A DNA stretch of 64,000 bases from Lachnospiraceae bacterium (GTDB lineage Bacteria; Bacillota; Clostridia; Lachnospirales; Lachnospiraceae): NCBI GenBank assembly GCA_003862155.1, contig QOUV01000006.1, positions 78,920 through 142,919 on the forward strand. Reading direction: 5' to 3'. The notes beneath the pieces are model-generated. The model was not told the DNA's origin and did no database searches. It saw nothing but the letters and a program-made list of their open reading frames with translations. The position numbers were made by a program, and so were the translations under genes. Below, one piece after another: positions 8,917 through 16,917 of this stretch. Position 1 is the stretch's first letter, and each line of letters starts with the position of its first letter.

Positions 8917-9822
8917 ATGCAGCAGATTATTGAAAAAAATGATACCTGCAGTTATCAGCTGCTCGACCATCGCATCGTAACTGATGAGACAGGCGACTAC
9001 TATTGCAGGGCGGCCGATACGGTGCTCTGGGATGGGATATCGTTCTGCAAGGACTGCCCTCTGTGCAAAGGGGAGATTCCGTTTAATCAGTGTCGGTATT
9101 TTGGCCTTGCGATCCCGAAGGACAGATGGGACGATATTATCCTGACTCCGGAGACCGAGAAGACCAGGGTCGATTCTCTGAAAGGAGCCGGGCTTGCGGC
9201 CGAGTTTCCTGAGTTTGTGGAGCCGGATGATACTGAAGACAGGCTCCGGATCGAGAAGGCGATAAGGTTCGCTGCAGAGTGGCACAAGGGAGCTGTCAGG
9301 AAGGGAAATAATATCCCGTATATCGTGCATCCGATGGAGACTATGGGCATTGTCTCAAAAATGACAGACGACGCCGACACCATCTGTGCGGCAGCACTCC
9401 ACGATGTCATAGAGGATACGGAATGTACACCTGAGATCTTAAGAGAGAACTTTGGCGAGCATATAACTGAGCTGGTCTGCACGGAATCCGAGAACAAGAG
9501 AAAAGGACAGCCGAAGGATCAGACCTGGCACATCAGAAAAGTGGAGAATTTAAAACGGATAGAGGGCGCTCCTGTGGAGTCGAAGATGATAATGCTTGCC
9601 GACAAGGTCAGCAACATGCGCTCATCTGTCCGTGACTTCCGCGAGGGCGGAGGAGATATCTGGGCGAAGTTTAACATGAAAGACGTTAAGCAGCAGGCAT
9701 GGTACTACAAGAGCGTCGCCTATGTTTTAAAGGACCTTTCGTATCTCAGGGCTTATCAGGAGTATATAGGTATGCTCGAGGAGGTTTTCCGCGGAGTCGA
9801 CACTCCGCCTCTTGTAGAATAA
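8917..9822 (+). CDS. HD-domain hydrolase (Mesh1/SpoT-HD-like) with Cys-rich N-terminal domain
   Basis: A 301-residue protein. The HD domain (about 105-290) matches (p)ppGpp hydrolases. It has His123 in EWHKGAVRKG, PYIVHP with His138, ALHDVIEDTE with His162-Asp163 and catalytic ED, and LADKVSNM for the last metal ligand. There is no synthetase domain, so it resembles small alarmone hydrolases. The first 65 residues carry six Cys (11, 30, 44, 47, 50, 59) including CKDCPLC, suggesting a zinc or Fe-S site. The ribosome site is GAGGAGG. It is divergent from the ECF gene. The alarmone substrate is inferred from the motifs. Confidence 0.8.
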   Translation: MQQIIEKNDTCSYQLLDHRIVTDETGDYYCRAADTVLWDGISFCKDCPLCKGEIPFNQCRYFGLAIPKDRWDDIILTPETEKTRVDSLKGAGLAAEFPEFVEPDDTEDRLRIEKAIRFAAEWHKGAVRKGNNIPYIVHPMETMGIVSKMTDDADTICAAALHDVIEDTECTPEILRENFGEHITELVCTESENKRKGQPKDQTWHIRKVENLKRIEGAPVESKMIMLADKVSNMRSSVRDFREGGGDIWAKFNMKDVKQQAWYYKSVAYVLKDLSYLRAYQEYIGMLEEVFRGVDTPPLVE

Positions 9823-9829
9823 AAATTGC

Positions 9830-9858
9830 TTGAAAAAATGCGGCAGATATCTTATACT
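9830..9858 (+). promoter_or_regulatory. Sigma-A promoter of the 102-residue protein gene
   Basis: TTGAAA (9830-9835), a 17-bp spacer and TATACT (9853-9858), about 38 bases before the start codon at 9896. Confidence 0.75.
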
Positions 9859-9895
9859 TGTGGCGTTAGAGAGTATTTTTTGAGGACAGGAATAT

Positions 9896-10204
9896 ATGGG
9901 ATTATCGATTGGCAGAGTTGGTCGTATCAGTGGTTCCCGAAATTATGCCTTTAAGGTAGGGAGCACTTCGGAAGTTTCGAAGGCATACACAGAGCGTATA
10001 TCAGGCATAGACGCTGCGACAGATGTTGCTCCGGCAGATCCGGTCAAGTACGCTACAGCTGCCAGAGGCCAGGTACAGGCTGATAAGGAAGCCGAGGCAG
10101 GATATAATGACCTGGCAGAGACTTTTAAGACTGGCGGTTACGACAGCGCGGGGAGCGCATATAGTTACTCAGTAGTTGGCAGGAACTACGACGAATTTGT
10201 ATAA
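9896..10204 (+). CDS. Small hypothetical protein, 102 residues
   Basis: Not recognised. It is a soluble-looking, Ala/Gly/Ser/Tyr-rich protein of 102 residues without a signal peptide or membrane segment. It is basic near the N terminus (GRVGRISGSRNYAFK) and acidic near the end (YDEFV). Coding status is supported by its own consensus promoter (9830-9858), an AGGA ribosome site and an intrinsic terminator directly after the stop codon. It sits between the HD hydrolase and the RlmL-like gene. Confidence 0.6.
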   Translation: MGLSIGRVGRISGSRNYAFKVGSTSEVSKAYTERISGIDAATDVAPADPVKYATAARGQVQADKEAEAGYNDLAETFKTGGYDSAGSAYSYSVVGRNYDEFV

Positions 10205-10213
10205 GGAGAAGCA

Positions 10214-10246
10214 ATGGCTGCGGGTTATTCTCGCAGCTTTTTTTGA
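10214..10246 (+). CDS. Putative 10-residue leader peptide across a terminator, upstream of the RlmL-like gene
   Basis: AAGGAG at 10203-10208 precedes ATG 10214. The frame reads MAAGYSRSFF and stops at TGA 10244-10246, three bases before the ATG of the next gene and in the same frame. The downstream gene has no ribosome site of its own. Translational coupling through this mini-ORF, or terminator disruption by the ribosome, is therefore possible. This is inferred from sequence layout only. Confidence 0.35.
   Translation: MAAGYSRSFF
10217..10244 (+). terminator. Intrinsic terminator after the 102-residue protein gene
   Basis: GCTGCG (10217-10222) pairs with CGCAGC (10232-10237), followed by seven T. 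It lies immediately before the RlmL-like gene, whose transcription must pass through it. Confidence 0.7.
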
Positions 10247-10249
10247 CAG

Positions 10250-11407
10250 ATGAATTTTGAACTGATGGCACCGTGCCACTTCGGTATCGAGACGGTGCTC
10301 AAACGGGAAATATATGACCTCGGCTACGAGATCAAAAAGGTCGAGGATGGCCATGTCTTCTATGAGGCTGACGAGGACGGCATAGTGGTCTCTAACTTAT
10401 GCCTTAGAACTGCGGAGAGGGTCCTTATCGTGACGGGACGCTTTTGCGCTAAGACTTACGAGGAGTTCTTTCAGGGGATGAAAAATATCCCCTGGGAGAA
10501 GTACCTTCCTTCCGACGCAGCTTTCTGGGTCACGAAGGCCACTTCGGTAAAGAGCAGGCTTTACTCGACGACTGACCTGCAGCGTGTTGGAAAACGCGCC
10601 ATGGTCGCGAGGATGCAGGGCATCTACCACATGGACCGTTTCCCTGAGACAGGAAGCGACTACCCTGTCAGGATCTTTATTTACAAGGATCAGGTAACGG
10701 TAACGATCGACACCTCGGGCGATGCCCTTCACAAGAGAGGCTACCGCAAAGAGACCGGAAAGGCCCCGATTTCAGAGACGATCGCAGCGGCACTTATTAT
10801 GCTGACGCCCTGGAAGGCGGATCGGATCTTAGCTGATCCGTTCTGCGGCAGCGGAACTATCCCCATTGAGGCAGCTCTTATCGCCGCAAATATAGCGCCG
10901 GGACTTTACAGGCACTTTGCAGCCGAGGGCTGGACGAATCTGATCGATAAGAAGCTTTGGACCGACGAGAGAAAATGGCTCAGAGAGGCAGTCGATACTG
11001 ATGTAGATACCAGAATCTACGGCTCCGATATCGACCCTGATATGATAAGAATCGCAAATGAGAATGCCCGGAGAGCCGGCGTAAAGAAGCTTATTTCTTT
11101 TAAGAGACTCGAAGCCGGAGATTTTCGGATGAAGGATCCCTACGGATTTATCATAACGAACCCGCCTTACGGCGAGAGGCTCTCCGAAAAGGACGAACTC
11201 CCGGAGCTCTATTCGAAGCTCTTTGAAGCGTACAGAAGACTTGACAAGTGGTCGCTTTTCGTTATCACGGCATGGGAAGATGCCACCCGCTGTCTCGGCG
11301 GTAAGCCGTCAAAGAACCGCAAGATTTACAATGGAATGCTTAAGACATATTTTTATCAGTACATGGGCCCGAAGCCTCCTAAGGTGACCTCCGATGGGAA
11401 GAATTGA
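10250..11407 (+). CDS. THUMP-domain class I RNA methyltransferase (RlmL/YpsC-like)
   Basis: A 385-residue SAM-dependent methyltransferase related to the N-terminal half of E. coli RlmL and to B. subtilis YpsC, predicted to make N2-methylguanosine in 23S rRNA. The THUMP RNA-binding region covers about residues 1-160. The Rossmann domain has DPFCGSGTIPIEAA as its SAM loop and NPPYGERL as the catalytic motif IV of guanine-N2/adenine-N6 enzymes. There is no Shine-Dalgarno at the ATG; see the mini-ORF at 10214. It overlaps the amidase-like gene by 14 bases. Confidence 0.88.
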   Translation: MNFELMAPCHFGIETVLKREIYDLGYEIKKVEDGHVFYEADEDGIVVSNLCLRTAERVLIVTGRFCAKTYEEFFQGMKNIPWEKYLPSDAAFWVTKATSVKSRLYSTTDLQRVGKRAMVARMQGIYHMDRFPETGSDYPVRIFIYKDQVTVTIDTSGDALHKRGYRKETGKAPISETIAAALIMLTPWKADRILADPFCGSGTIPIEAALIAANIAPGLYRHFAAEGWTNLIDKKLWTDERKWLREAVDTDVDTRIYGSDIDPDMIRIANENARRAGVKKLISFKRLEAGDFRMKDPYGFIITNPPYGERLSEKDELPELYSKLFEAYRRLDKWSLFVITAWEDATRCLGGKPSKNRKIYNGMLKTYFYQYMGPKPPKVTSDGKN

Positions 11408-12515
11408 AAAAGGAGCAGTAAGGCTCATCTCGGTACTGCTTATCATCATTTCCGTGACCGGGATTTCGTTTATCTGGACGAGGCAGGGCACGGATCTGAT
11501 GGCGAGGTACCGTCTGAAGTCGAAAAACGGCTCACTGATGAAATACATCGGAAGGGAAAACAAGCATGAAAACGCCATTACTTCCCTTCATTCACTCTGT
11601 ATAAGACTTCCAAAGAGCCTGTCACAATCCGCTGTTTCAATAAAGTCGGATTCGCGTTTTAAAGAGTATCATATCACGATACCATCTGTCTCGTCTTCGT
11701 ATTTTGCGGACTATCCGGTCTCTGGAAACGGCAGGAGCATTAAAAGCTTGAAGTACCAGATGTCAGGAAGAGGGGCGGTCCTTACTCTTACGACGACTAA
11801 ACCTCTTTTCATAAAAAAATCATCCGACTCATCTTATCTTTTCTTTGATTTTAAAGAACCGCGCAAGTGCTTTGACAAGGTGGTTTTAGTAGATGCAGGT
11901 CATGGCGGAAGCGACAGGGGTACGGTGGCCGGAGGAGTAAGTGAGAAGGATATCTCACTTTCGATAGTAAAATATTTTAAGCATTTTACAGACAAAAAAG
12001 CCGTTACAGAAGTTAAAGAATATGGAACTAATCTTACTTCGATGAAGATAAAAGGCGTCGGAAAGGTCGGATTCTTTTACACGAGATTATCCGATAAGAC
12101 CATTTCAGATAAGGACAGAATAGAAGAAGCGAAAAAGATTGGAGCGGACCTTTTCTTATCGGTAGAGACAGGTTCTACGGCCTCGGGACGCGAGTCGGAG
12201 ATAAACGGAGCACAGGTCCTCTACAGAGGCTCTGATAAGACCAGCAGGTCCAGAAAATTCGCAGACACCGTTTTAAAGAAGCTTTTGTCAGGCCTCAAAT
12301 GCGAAGACCGTGGCTCGATAGCAGGAGACGAGCACTACATCGTAAGCGCTTCAAAGATACCGGTCGCCATTGCTGAGGTCGGCTTCATAACGAACAAGGC
12401 CGAGAGAAAAAAGCTTGTAACAGCAGATTACCAGAAGAAAGCTGCCAAAGCGCTTGTTGAAGCAGTTTCAGAATATCTAAGTGACAGCGGTCACAAAAGC
12501 AGTAGAAAATCTTAG
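11394..12515 (+). CDS. N-acetylmuramoyl-L-alanine amidase-like protein (Amidase_3), substituted metal site
   Basis: A 373-residue protein anchored by one N-terminal membrane helix (about 10-28), with an exported domain. The C-terminal part (about 160-370) is Amidase_3, the zinc enzymes that cut the amide between MurNAc and the stem peptide. Metal ligands His170 (DAGHGG) and Glu184 (GVSEKD), and catalytic Glu328 (AEVGFITN), are present. The third ligand, normally His in SIHAN, is Glu258 in FLSVETG. Activity may be altered or lost. An AAGGTGA ribosome site lies inside the preceding gene. Confidence 0.82.
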   Translation: MGRIEKGAVRLISVLLIIISVTGISFIWTRQGTDLMARYRLKSKNGSLMKYIGRENKHENAITSLHSLCIRLPKSLSQSAVSIKSDSRFKEYHITIPSVSSSYFADYPVSGNGRSIKSLKYQMSGRGAVLTLTTTKPLFIKKSSDSSYLFFDFKEPRKCFDKVVLVDAGHGGSDRGTVAGGVSEKDISLSIVKYFKHFTDKKAVTEVKEYGTNLTSMKIKGVGKVGFFYTRLSDKTISDKDRIEEAKKIGADLFLSVETGSTASGRESEINGAQVLYRGSDKTSRSRKFADTVLKKLLSGLKCEDRGSIAGDEHYIVSASKIPVAIAEVGFITNKAERKKLVTADYQKKAAKALVEAVSEYLSDSGHKSSRKS

Positions 12516-12524
12516 GAGAAGATC

Positions 12525-13124
12525 ATGAGGATTATTTTTGCGACAGGAAACCAGAACAAAGTCAGGGAGTGCCATGAAATCCTGGACAGCGTGGCTGACG
12601 AGATCATTTCTATGAAAGATGCCGGACTCGATCCGGATATCGCGGAGGATGGCGACACATTTGAGAAAAATGCGATGATAAAGGCAGAGGCAGTTCACAA
12701 GCTCGCTCCGGATGACCTCGTTATCGCTGACGATTCGGGTCTCTGCATCGATGCCTTAAACGGAGAGCCGGGAGTCTATTCAGCCAGGTATATGGGAAAA
12801 GATACTTCCTACGATATTAAGAATGCGAATATCCTCGAGAGGCTTGAGGGAGTCCCAAAGGAAAAGCGCACCGCGAGGTTCGTCTGCGCGATGGCAGCGA
12901 TACTTCCGGATGGAAGCTCCTTTACAAAGACAGGAGTCATGGAGGGCTACATCGGAGACCACGCGGAGGGGCAGAATGGATTCGGATACGATCCTATATT
13001 TTTCGTAGAACCGCAGAACCACTCGACGGCATCACTTTCACCCGATGAGAAAAATGCGATCTCGCACCGCGGAAAGGCAATGCGCGCGATGGCAGAGGAA
13101 CTTAAAAAGAGGCTTGACAAATGA
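12525..13124 (+). CDS. rdgB: XTP/dITP diphosphatase (RdgB/HAM1 family)
   Basis: A 199-residue house-cleaning pyrophosphatase that converts dITP, XTP and other non-canonical purine nucleotides to monophosphates. It has the diagnostic start FATGNQNKVRE, the LVIADDSGLCIDAL core, PGVYSARY, and the late SHRGKAM motif. Length is typical. The ribosome site TAGGAGA is well placed. It overlaps the phosphodiesterase gene by ATGA, a pairing common in Clostridia. Confidence 0.95.
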   Translation: MRIIFATGNQNKVRECHEILDSVADEIISMKDAGLDPDIAEDGDTFEKNAMIKAEAVHKLAPDDLVIADDSGLCIDALNGEPGVYSARYMGKDTSYDIKNANILERLEGVPKEKRTARFVCAMAAILPDGSSFTKTGVMEGYIGDHAEGQNGFGYDPIFFVEPQNHSTASLSPDEKNAISHRGKAMRAMAEELKKRLDK

Positions 13125-13600
13125 GAGTACTGGTAGTAAGTGATTCACACGGCAGAAATGAAAATTTAAATCGGGTAGTACTTCAGGTCAGACCTGATCT
13201 GATCTATCACCTTGGCGATGCCCAGCAGTCTGAGGACGTCCTGCGCACAGGTCTTGGAGTGCCGCTTTTTTACGTCAGAGGCAACTGCGACTGGGGGAAC
13301 GAGCCACTGTACAGGGTTACTACGCTTGGAAACCACAGGATATTTCTTACGCACGGACACAGATACGGTGTCGACTACTCGAATGCAGACCTTATAAAAG
13401 CGGCGGAGGAGCGCGACTGCGATGTTGCGATCTACGGACACACTCATGTTCCGGAGCTTACGCAGTATAACGGTATGACTGTATTGAATCCCGGTTCAAT
13501 CTCACTGCCGCGTCAGCCGGGCAGGATTCCGACATATGCTGTGATCGATGTCGACAGGGAAGGGGAGCTGCATTTTACGATAAATGAGCTTTTGCCTTGA
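13121..13600 (+). CDS. YfcE/MJ0936-type metallophosphoesterase
   Basis: A 159-residue calcineurin-like phosphoesterase. The metal ligand blocks are SDSHGR, HLGDAQ, GNCDW, LTHGHR and YGHTHVP, in family order. It acts on phosphodiesters; the physiological substrate of the YfcE group is not established. It overlaps rdgB by four bases. No separate promoter is visible. Confidence 0.9.
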   Translation: MRVLVVSDSHGRNENLNRVVLQVRPDLIYHLGDAQQSEDVLRTGLGVPLFYVRGNCDWGNEPLYRVTTLGNHRIFLTHGHRYGVDYSNADLIKAAEERDCDVAIYGHTHVPELTQYNGMTVLNPGSISLPRQPGRIPTYAVIDVDREGELHFTINELLP

Positions 13601-13676
13601 CAATCGAAAGTATAGCACATAAAATAAATATTCAAGGCATTTGCCTAATTGGAATAAGAAAGGATTGATTCCCCAA

Positions 13677-16600
13677 ATGAAAACAATCTATGACAGCGTA
13701 AACACTGACATGGACTTTGTCGGCCGTGAGCATCAGGTCGAAGAGTTCTGGAGAAATGAAGGAATTTTCGAGAAGTCAGAAGTAGAGAATAAAGGAAAAG
13801 GTGACACCTATACCTTTTACGATGGCCCGCCGACAGCTAACGGCAAGCCGCATATCGGACACGTTTTGACCCGTGTCATCAAGGATATGATCCCAAGGTA
13901 CCAGACTATGAAGGGCAAGTATGTTCCTCGTAAGGCAGGCTGGGATACACATGGACTTCCTGTAGAGATCGAGGTCGAGAAAGAGCTCGGACTCAACGGA
14001 AAGGAACAGATCGAGAAATACGGCATGGAGCCATTTATCAAGAAGTGCCGTGAGAGCGTCTGGAAATACAAGGGTATGTGGGAGAAATTCTCTGACCAGG
14101 TTGGCTTCTGGGCAGACATGAAGCACCCTTACATCACCTACGATAATAATTTCATCGAGTCCGAGTGGTGGGCCTTAAAGGAGATCTGGAACAAGGGCCT
14201 TCTCTACAAGGGCTTTAAAGTCGTACCATACTGCCCGCGCTGCGGCACCCCGCTTTCAGCACAGGAGGTCGCACAGGGCTATAAGACAGTTAAGGAGCGC
14301 TCAGCTATCGTCCGCTTCAAGGCAAAGGATGAGGATGCATATTTCCTCGCATGGACGACTACACCATGGACACTCCCAAGTAACGTTGCACTCTGTGTAA
14401 ATCCGGAAGAAACCTATCTCAAAGTAAAGGCCTGCGACGGATACACATATTACATCGCACAGGCTCTTGCAGACAAAGTCTTAGGCCAGCTCCTTACAAA
14501 GGATGAGTTCAAGGAAGCCATGGGCGGAAAGGCCTATGAAGTTCTTGAGACTTATAAAGGCAGTGATCTTGAGTACAGAGAGTACGAGCCACTTTACGAG
14601 TGCGCAGGTCAGGTTGCAGCAAGGCAGCACAAGAAGGCACATTTCGTTACCTGTGATGACTATGTTACTATGACAGACGGTACCGGAATCGTTCATATCG
14701 CCCCAGCTTTCGGTGAAGACGACAGCCGTATCGGCAGAAACTACGACCTTCCGTTCGTCCAGTTCGTAGACGACAAGGGCAATATGACCAAAGAGACACC
14801 GTTCGCCGGCCTCTTTGTAAAGAAGGCAGATCCGGAAGTCTTAAAGGATTTAAGTGCCAAGCATCTTCTGTTTGATGCACCGAAGTTCGTTCATGACTAT
14901 CCTCACTGCTGGAGATGTGATACACCGCTTATCTACTATGCCCGCGAGTCATGGTACATAAAGATGACCGCTGTAAAGGATGAGCTTGTCGCAAACAACA
15001 AGACTGTAAACTGGATCCCTCCAACTATTGGAACCGGACGTTTCGGCAACTGGCTTGAGGACGTAAAGGACTGGAGCGTTTCCAGAAACAGATACTGGGG
15101 CACCCCGATGAACATCTGGCAGTGCGACGACTGCGGCTATCAGGAAGCCATCGGAAGCAGGGAAGAGCTTGCTGAGAAAAGCGGAAATCCTGAAGATGCG
15201 AAGATCGAGCTGCACCGTCCGTATATCGATAAAGTTACGATGAAGTGCCCTAAGTGCGGAAAGACCATGCACCGTATCCCTGAGGTACTTGACTGCTGGT
15301 TCGATTCAGGAGCTATGCCATACGCACAGCACCACTATCCATTTGAAAATCAGGACAGGTTCAAGGAGCAGTTCCCTGCTGAGTTTATCTCAGAGGCTGT
15401 TGACCAGACACGTGGATGGTTCTACTCTCTGATGGCAGAGTCCACGATCCTGTTCCATAAGGCACCTTATAAGAACGTCATCGTCTTAGGACACGTTCAG
15501 GATAAAAATGGACAGAAGATGTCGAAGAGCAAGGGCAACGCGGTTGATCCGTTCGATGCGCTTGACAAATTCGGAGCAGACGCTATCAGGTGGTATTTCT
15601 ATACGAACTCAGCACCGTGGCTTCCGAACAAGTTCCACGAGGACGCTGTAAAGGAAGGCCAGAAGAAGTTCTTATCGACTCTCTGGAATACCTACGCTTT
15701 CTACGTACTCTATGCGAATATTGACAGCTTCGACCCGACTAAGTACTCACTCGACTACGACAAGCTTCCTGTAATGGACAGATGGATCCTTTCAAGACTC
15801 AACACTGCGATAAAGACAGTTGACGAAGACTTAGGTTCCTACAAGATCCCGGAGGCCGGCAGAGCACTCGACTCATTTGTAGATGAGCTATCAAACTGGT
15901 ACGTTCGCCGTGACCGTCAGAGATTCTGGGCCAGGGGAATGGAGCAGGACAAGATAAACGCTTATATGACTCTCTACACCTGCCTTGTAAATATTTCAAA
16001 GGCTGCAGCTCCGATGATCCCATTCATGACAGAAGAGATCTATCAGAATATCGTAAGAAAAGTCGACGAGAGTGCACCAGAGTCGATCCACCTCTGCAGA
16101 TTCCCTGAGGTAAATGAGGCTCACATCGACGCCGACCTCGAGTCAAAGATGGGCGAGCTCCTTAAAGTAGTAGTAGCCGGACGTGCATGCAGAAACGCAG
16201 GCAACATCAAGAACAGACAGCCTCTGGCGCAGATGTTTATAAAGGCTGACCAGAAGCTCGACAAGTTCTATACAGATATCATCGCTGATGAGCTCAATGT
16301 AAAGAAGGCGGAATTTGCTGACGATGTTTCGAAGCTTACGACTTACACATTTAAGCCACAGCTTAAGACTGTAGGTCCTAAGTATGGAAAACTCCTTGGA
16401 AAGATTCAGGGAGCACTTAAGAATCTCGATGGCAACAAGGCTATGGCAGAGCTTAACGAGACAGGAGTACTTAAGTTCCCTGAGATCGGAGATGGCGTTG
16501 AGCTTACAAAGGACGACCTTCTTATTTCAGAGCAGGCTGAGCCTGGCTATGTGACAAATACCAATGGCAGTGTCACAGTCGTACTCGACACGAACCTGAC

Positions 16601-16868
16601 ACCAGAGCTTGTCGAAGAGGGCTTTGTCAGAGAGCTTATTTCAAAGATTCAGACCATGAGAAAAGAGGCCGGTTTTGAGGTCATGGACCGCATCAAAGTC
16701 GGATACTCGTCTAATGATAAGATAAAGGAGATTTTTACAAAGAACAGCGATACGATCAGCCACGAGGTACTGGCCGACAGCATTGAGGAAGGAGATCTTT
16801 CTTCTGCATATACGAAGGAATGGAACATTAACGGAGAGAATGTCACGCTTTCAGTCAGAAAGAACTAA
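13677..16868 (+). CDS. ileS: Isoleucine--tRNA ligase (type 2, eukaryote-like)
   Basis: A 1063-residue class I aminoacyl-tRNA synthetase charging tRNA-Ile. The HIGH motif is GKPHIGHVLTR and the KMSKS motif is GQKMSKSKGN. The editing domain has TTTPWTLPSNVAL. Cys-rich knuckles (YCPRCG, CPKCGKTMH) suggest zinc. DTHGLPVE and the long C-terminal domain mark the type 2 IleS branch, which in other species often tolerates mupirocin. The ATG at 13677 gives the normal N terminus; a TTG 12 codons upstream lacks a ribosome site. No T-box is present in the 76 upstream bases. Confidence 0.96.
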   Translation: MKTIYDSVNTDMDFVGREHQVEEFWRNEGIFEKSEVENKGKGDTYTFYDGPPTANGKPHIGHVLTRVIKDMIPRYQTMKGKYVPRKAGWDTHGLPVEIEVEKELGLNGKEQIEKYGMEPFIKKCRESVWKYKGMWEKFSDQVGFWADMKHPYITYDNNFIESEWWALKEIWNKGLLYKGFKVVPYCPRCGTPLSAQEVAQGYKTVKERSAIVRFKAKDEDAYFLAWTTTPWTLPSNVALCVNPEETYLKVKACDGYTYYIAQALADKVLGQLLTKDEFKEAMGGKAYEVLETYKGSDLEYREYEPLYECAGQVAARQHKKAHFVTCDDYVTMTDGTGIVHIAPAFGEDDSRIGRNYDLPFVQFVDDKGNMTKETPFAGLFVKKADPEVLKDLSAKHLLFDAPKFVHDYPHCWRCDTPLIYYARESWYIKMTAVKDELVANNKTVNWIPPTIGTGRFGNWLEDVKDWSVSRNRYWGTPMNIWQCDDCGYQEAIGSREELAEKSGNPEDAKIELHRPYIDKVTMKCPKCGKTMHRIPEVLDCWFDSGAMPYAQHHYPFENQDRFKEQFPAEFISEAVDQTRGWFYSLMAESTILFHKAPYKNVIVLGHVQDKNGQKMSKSKGNAVDPFDALDKFGADAIRWYFYTNSAPWLPNKFHEDAVKEGQKKFLSTLWNTYAFYVLYANIDSFDPTKYSLDYDKLPVMDRWILSRLNTAIKTVDEDLGSYKIPEAGRALDSFVDELSNWYVRRDRQRFWARGMEQDKINAYMTLYTCLVNISKAAAPMIPFMTEEIYQNIVRKVDESAPESIHLCRFPEVNEAHIDADLESKMGELLKVVVAGRACRNAGNIKNRQPLAQMFIKADQKLDKFYTDIIADELNVKKAEFADDVSKLTTYTFKPQLKTVGPKYGKLLGKIQGALKNLDGNKAMAELNETGVLKFPEIGDGVELTKDDLLISEQAEPGYVTNTNGSVTVVLDTNLTPELVEEGFVRELISKIQTMRKEAGFEVMDRIKVGYSSNDKIKEIFTKNSDTISHEVLADSIEEGDLSSAYTKEWNINGENVTLSVRKN

Positions 16869-16917
16869 AGGAAGAAAGAAGACAAGAAGAAGCCTGTTTC
16901 AAAGGCGGGAGGCAGCA

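Noticed and set aside
13601..13676. T-box before ileS
   Set aside because: Only 76 bases of leader and no T-box conserved core or terminator.
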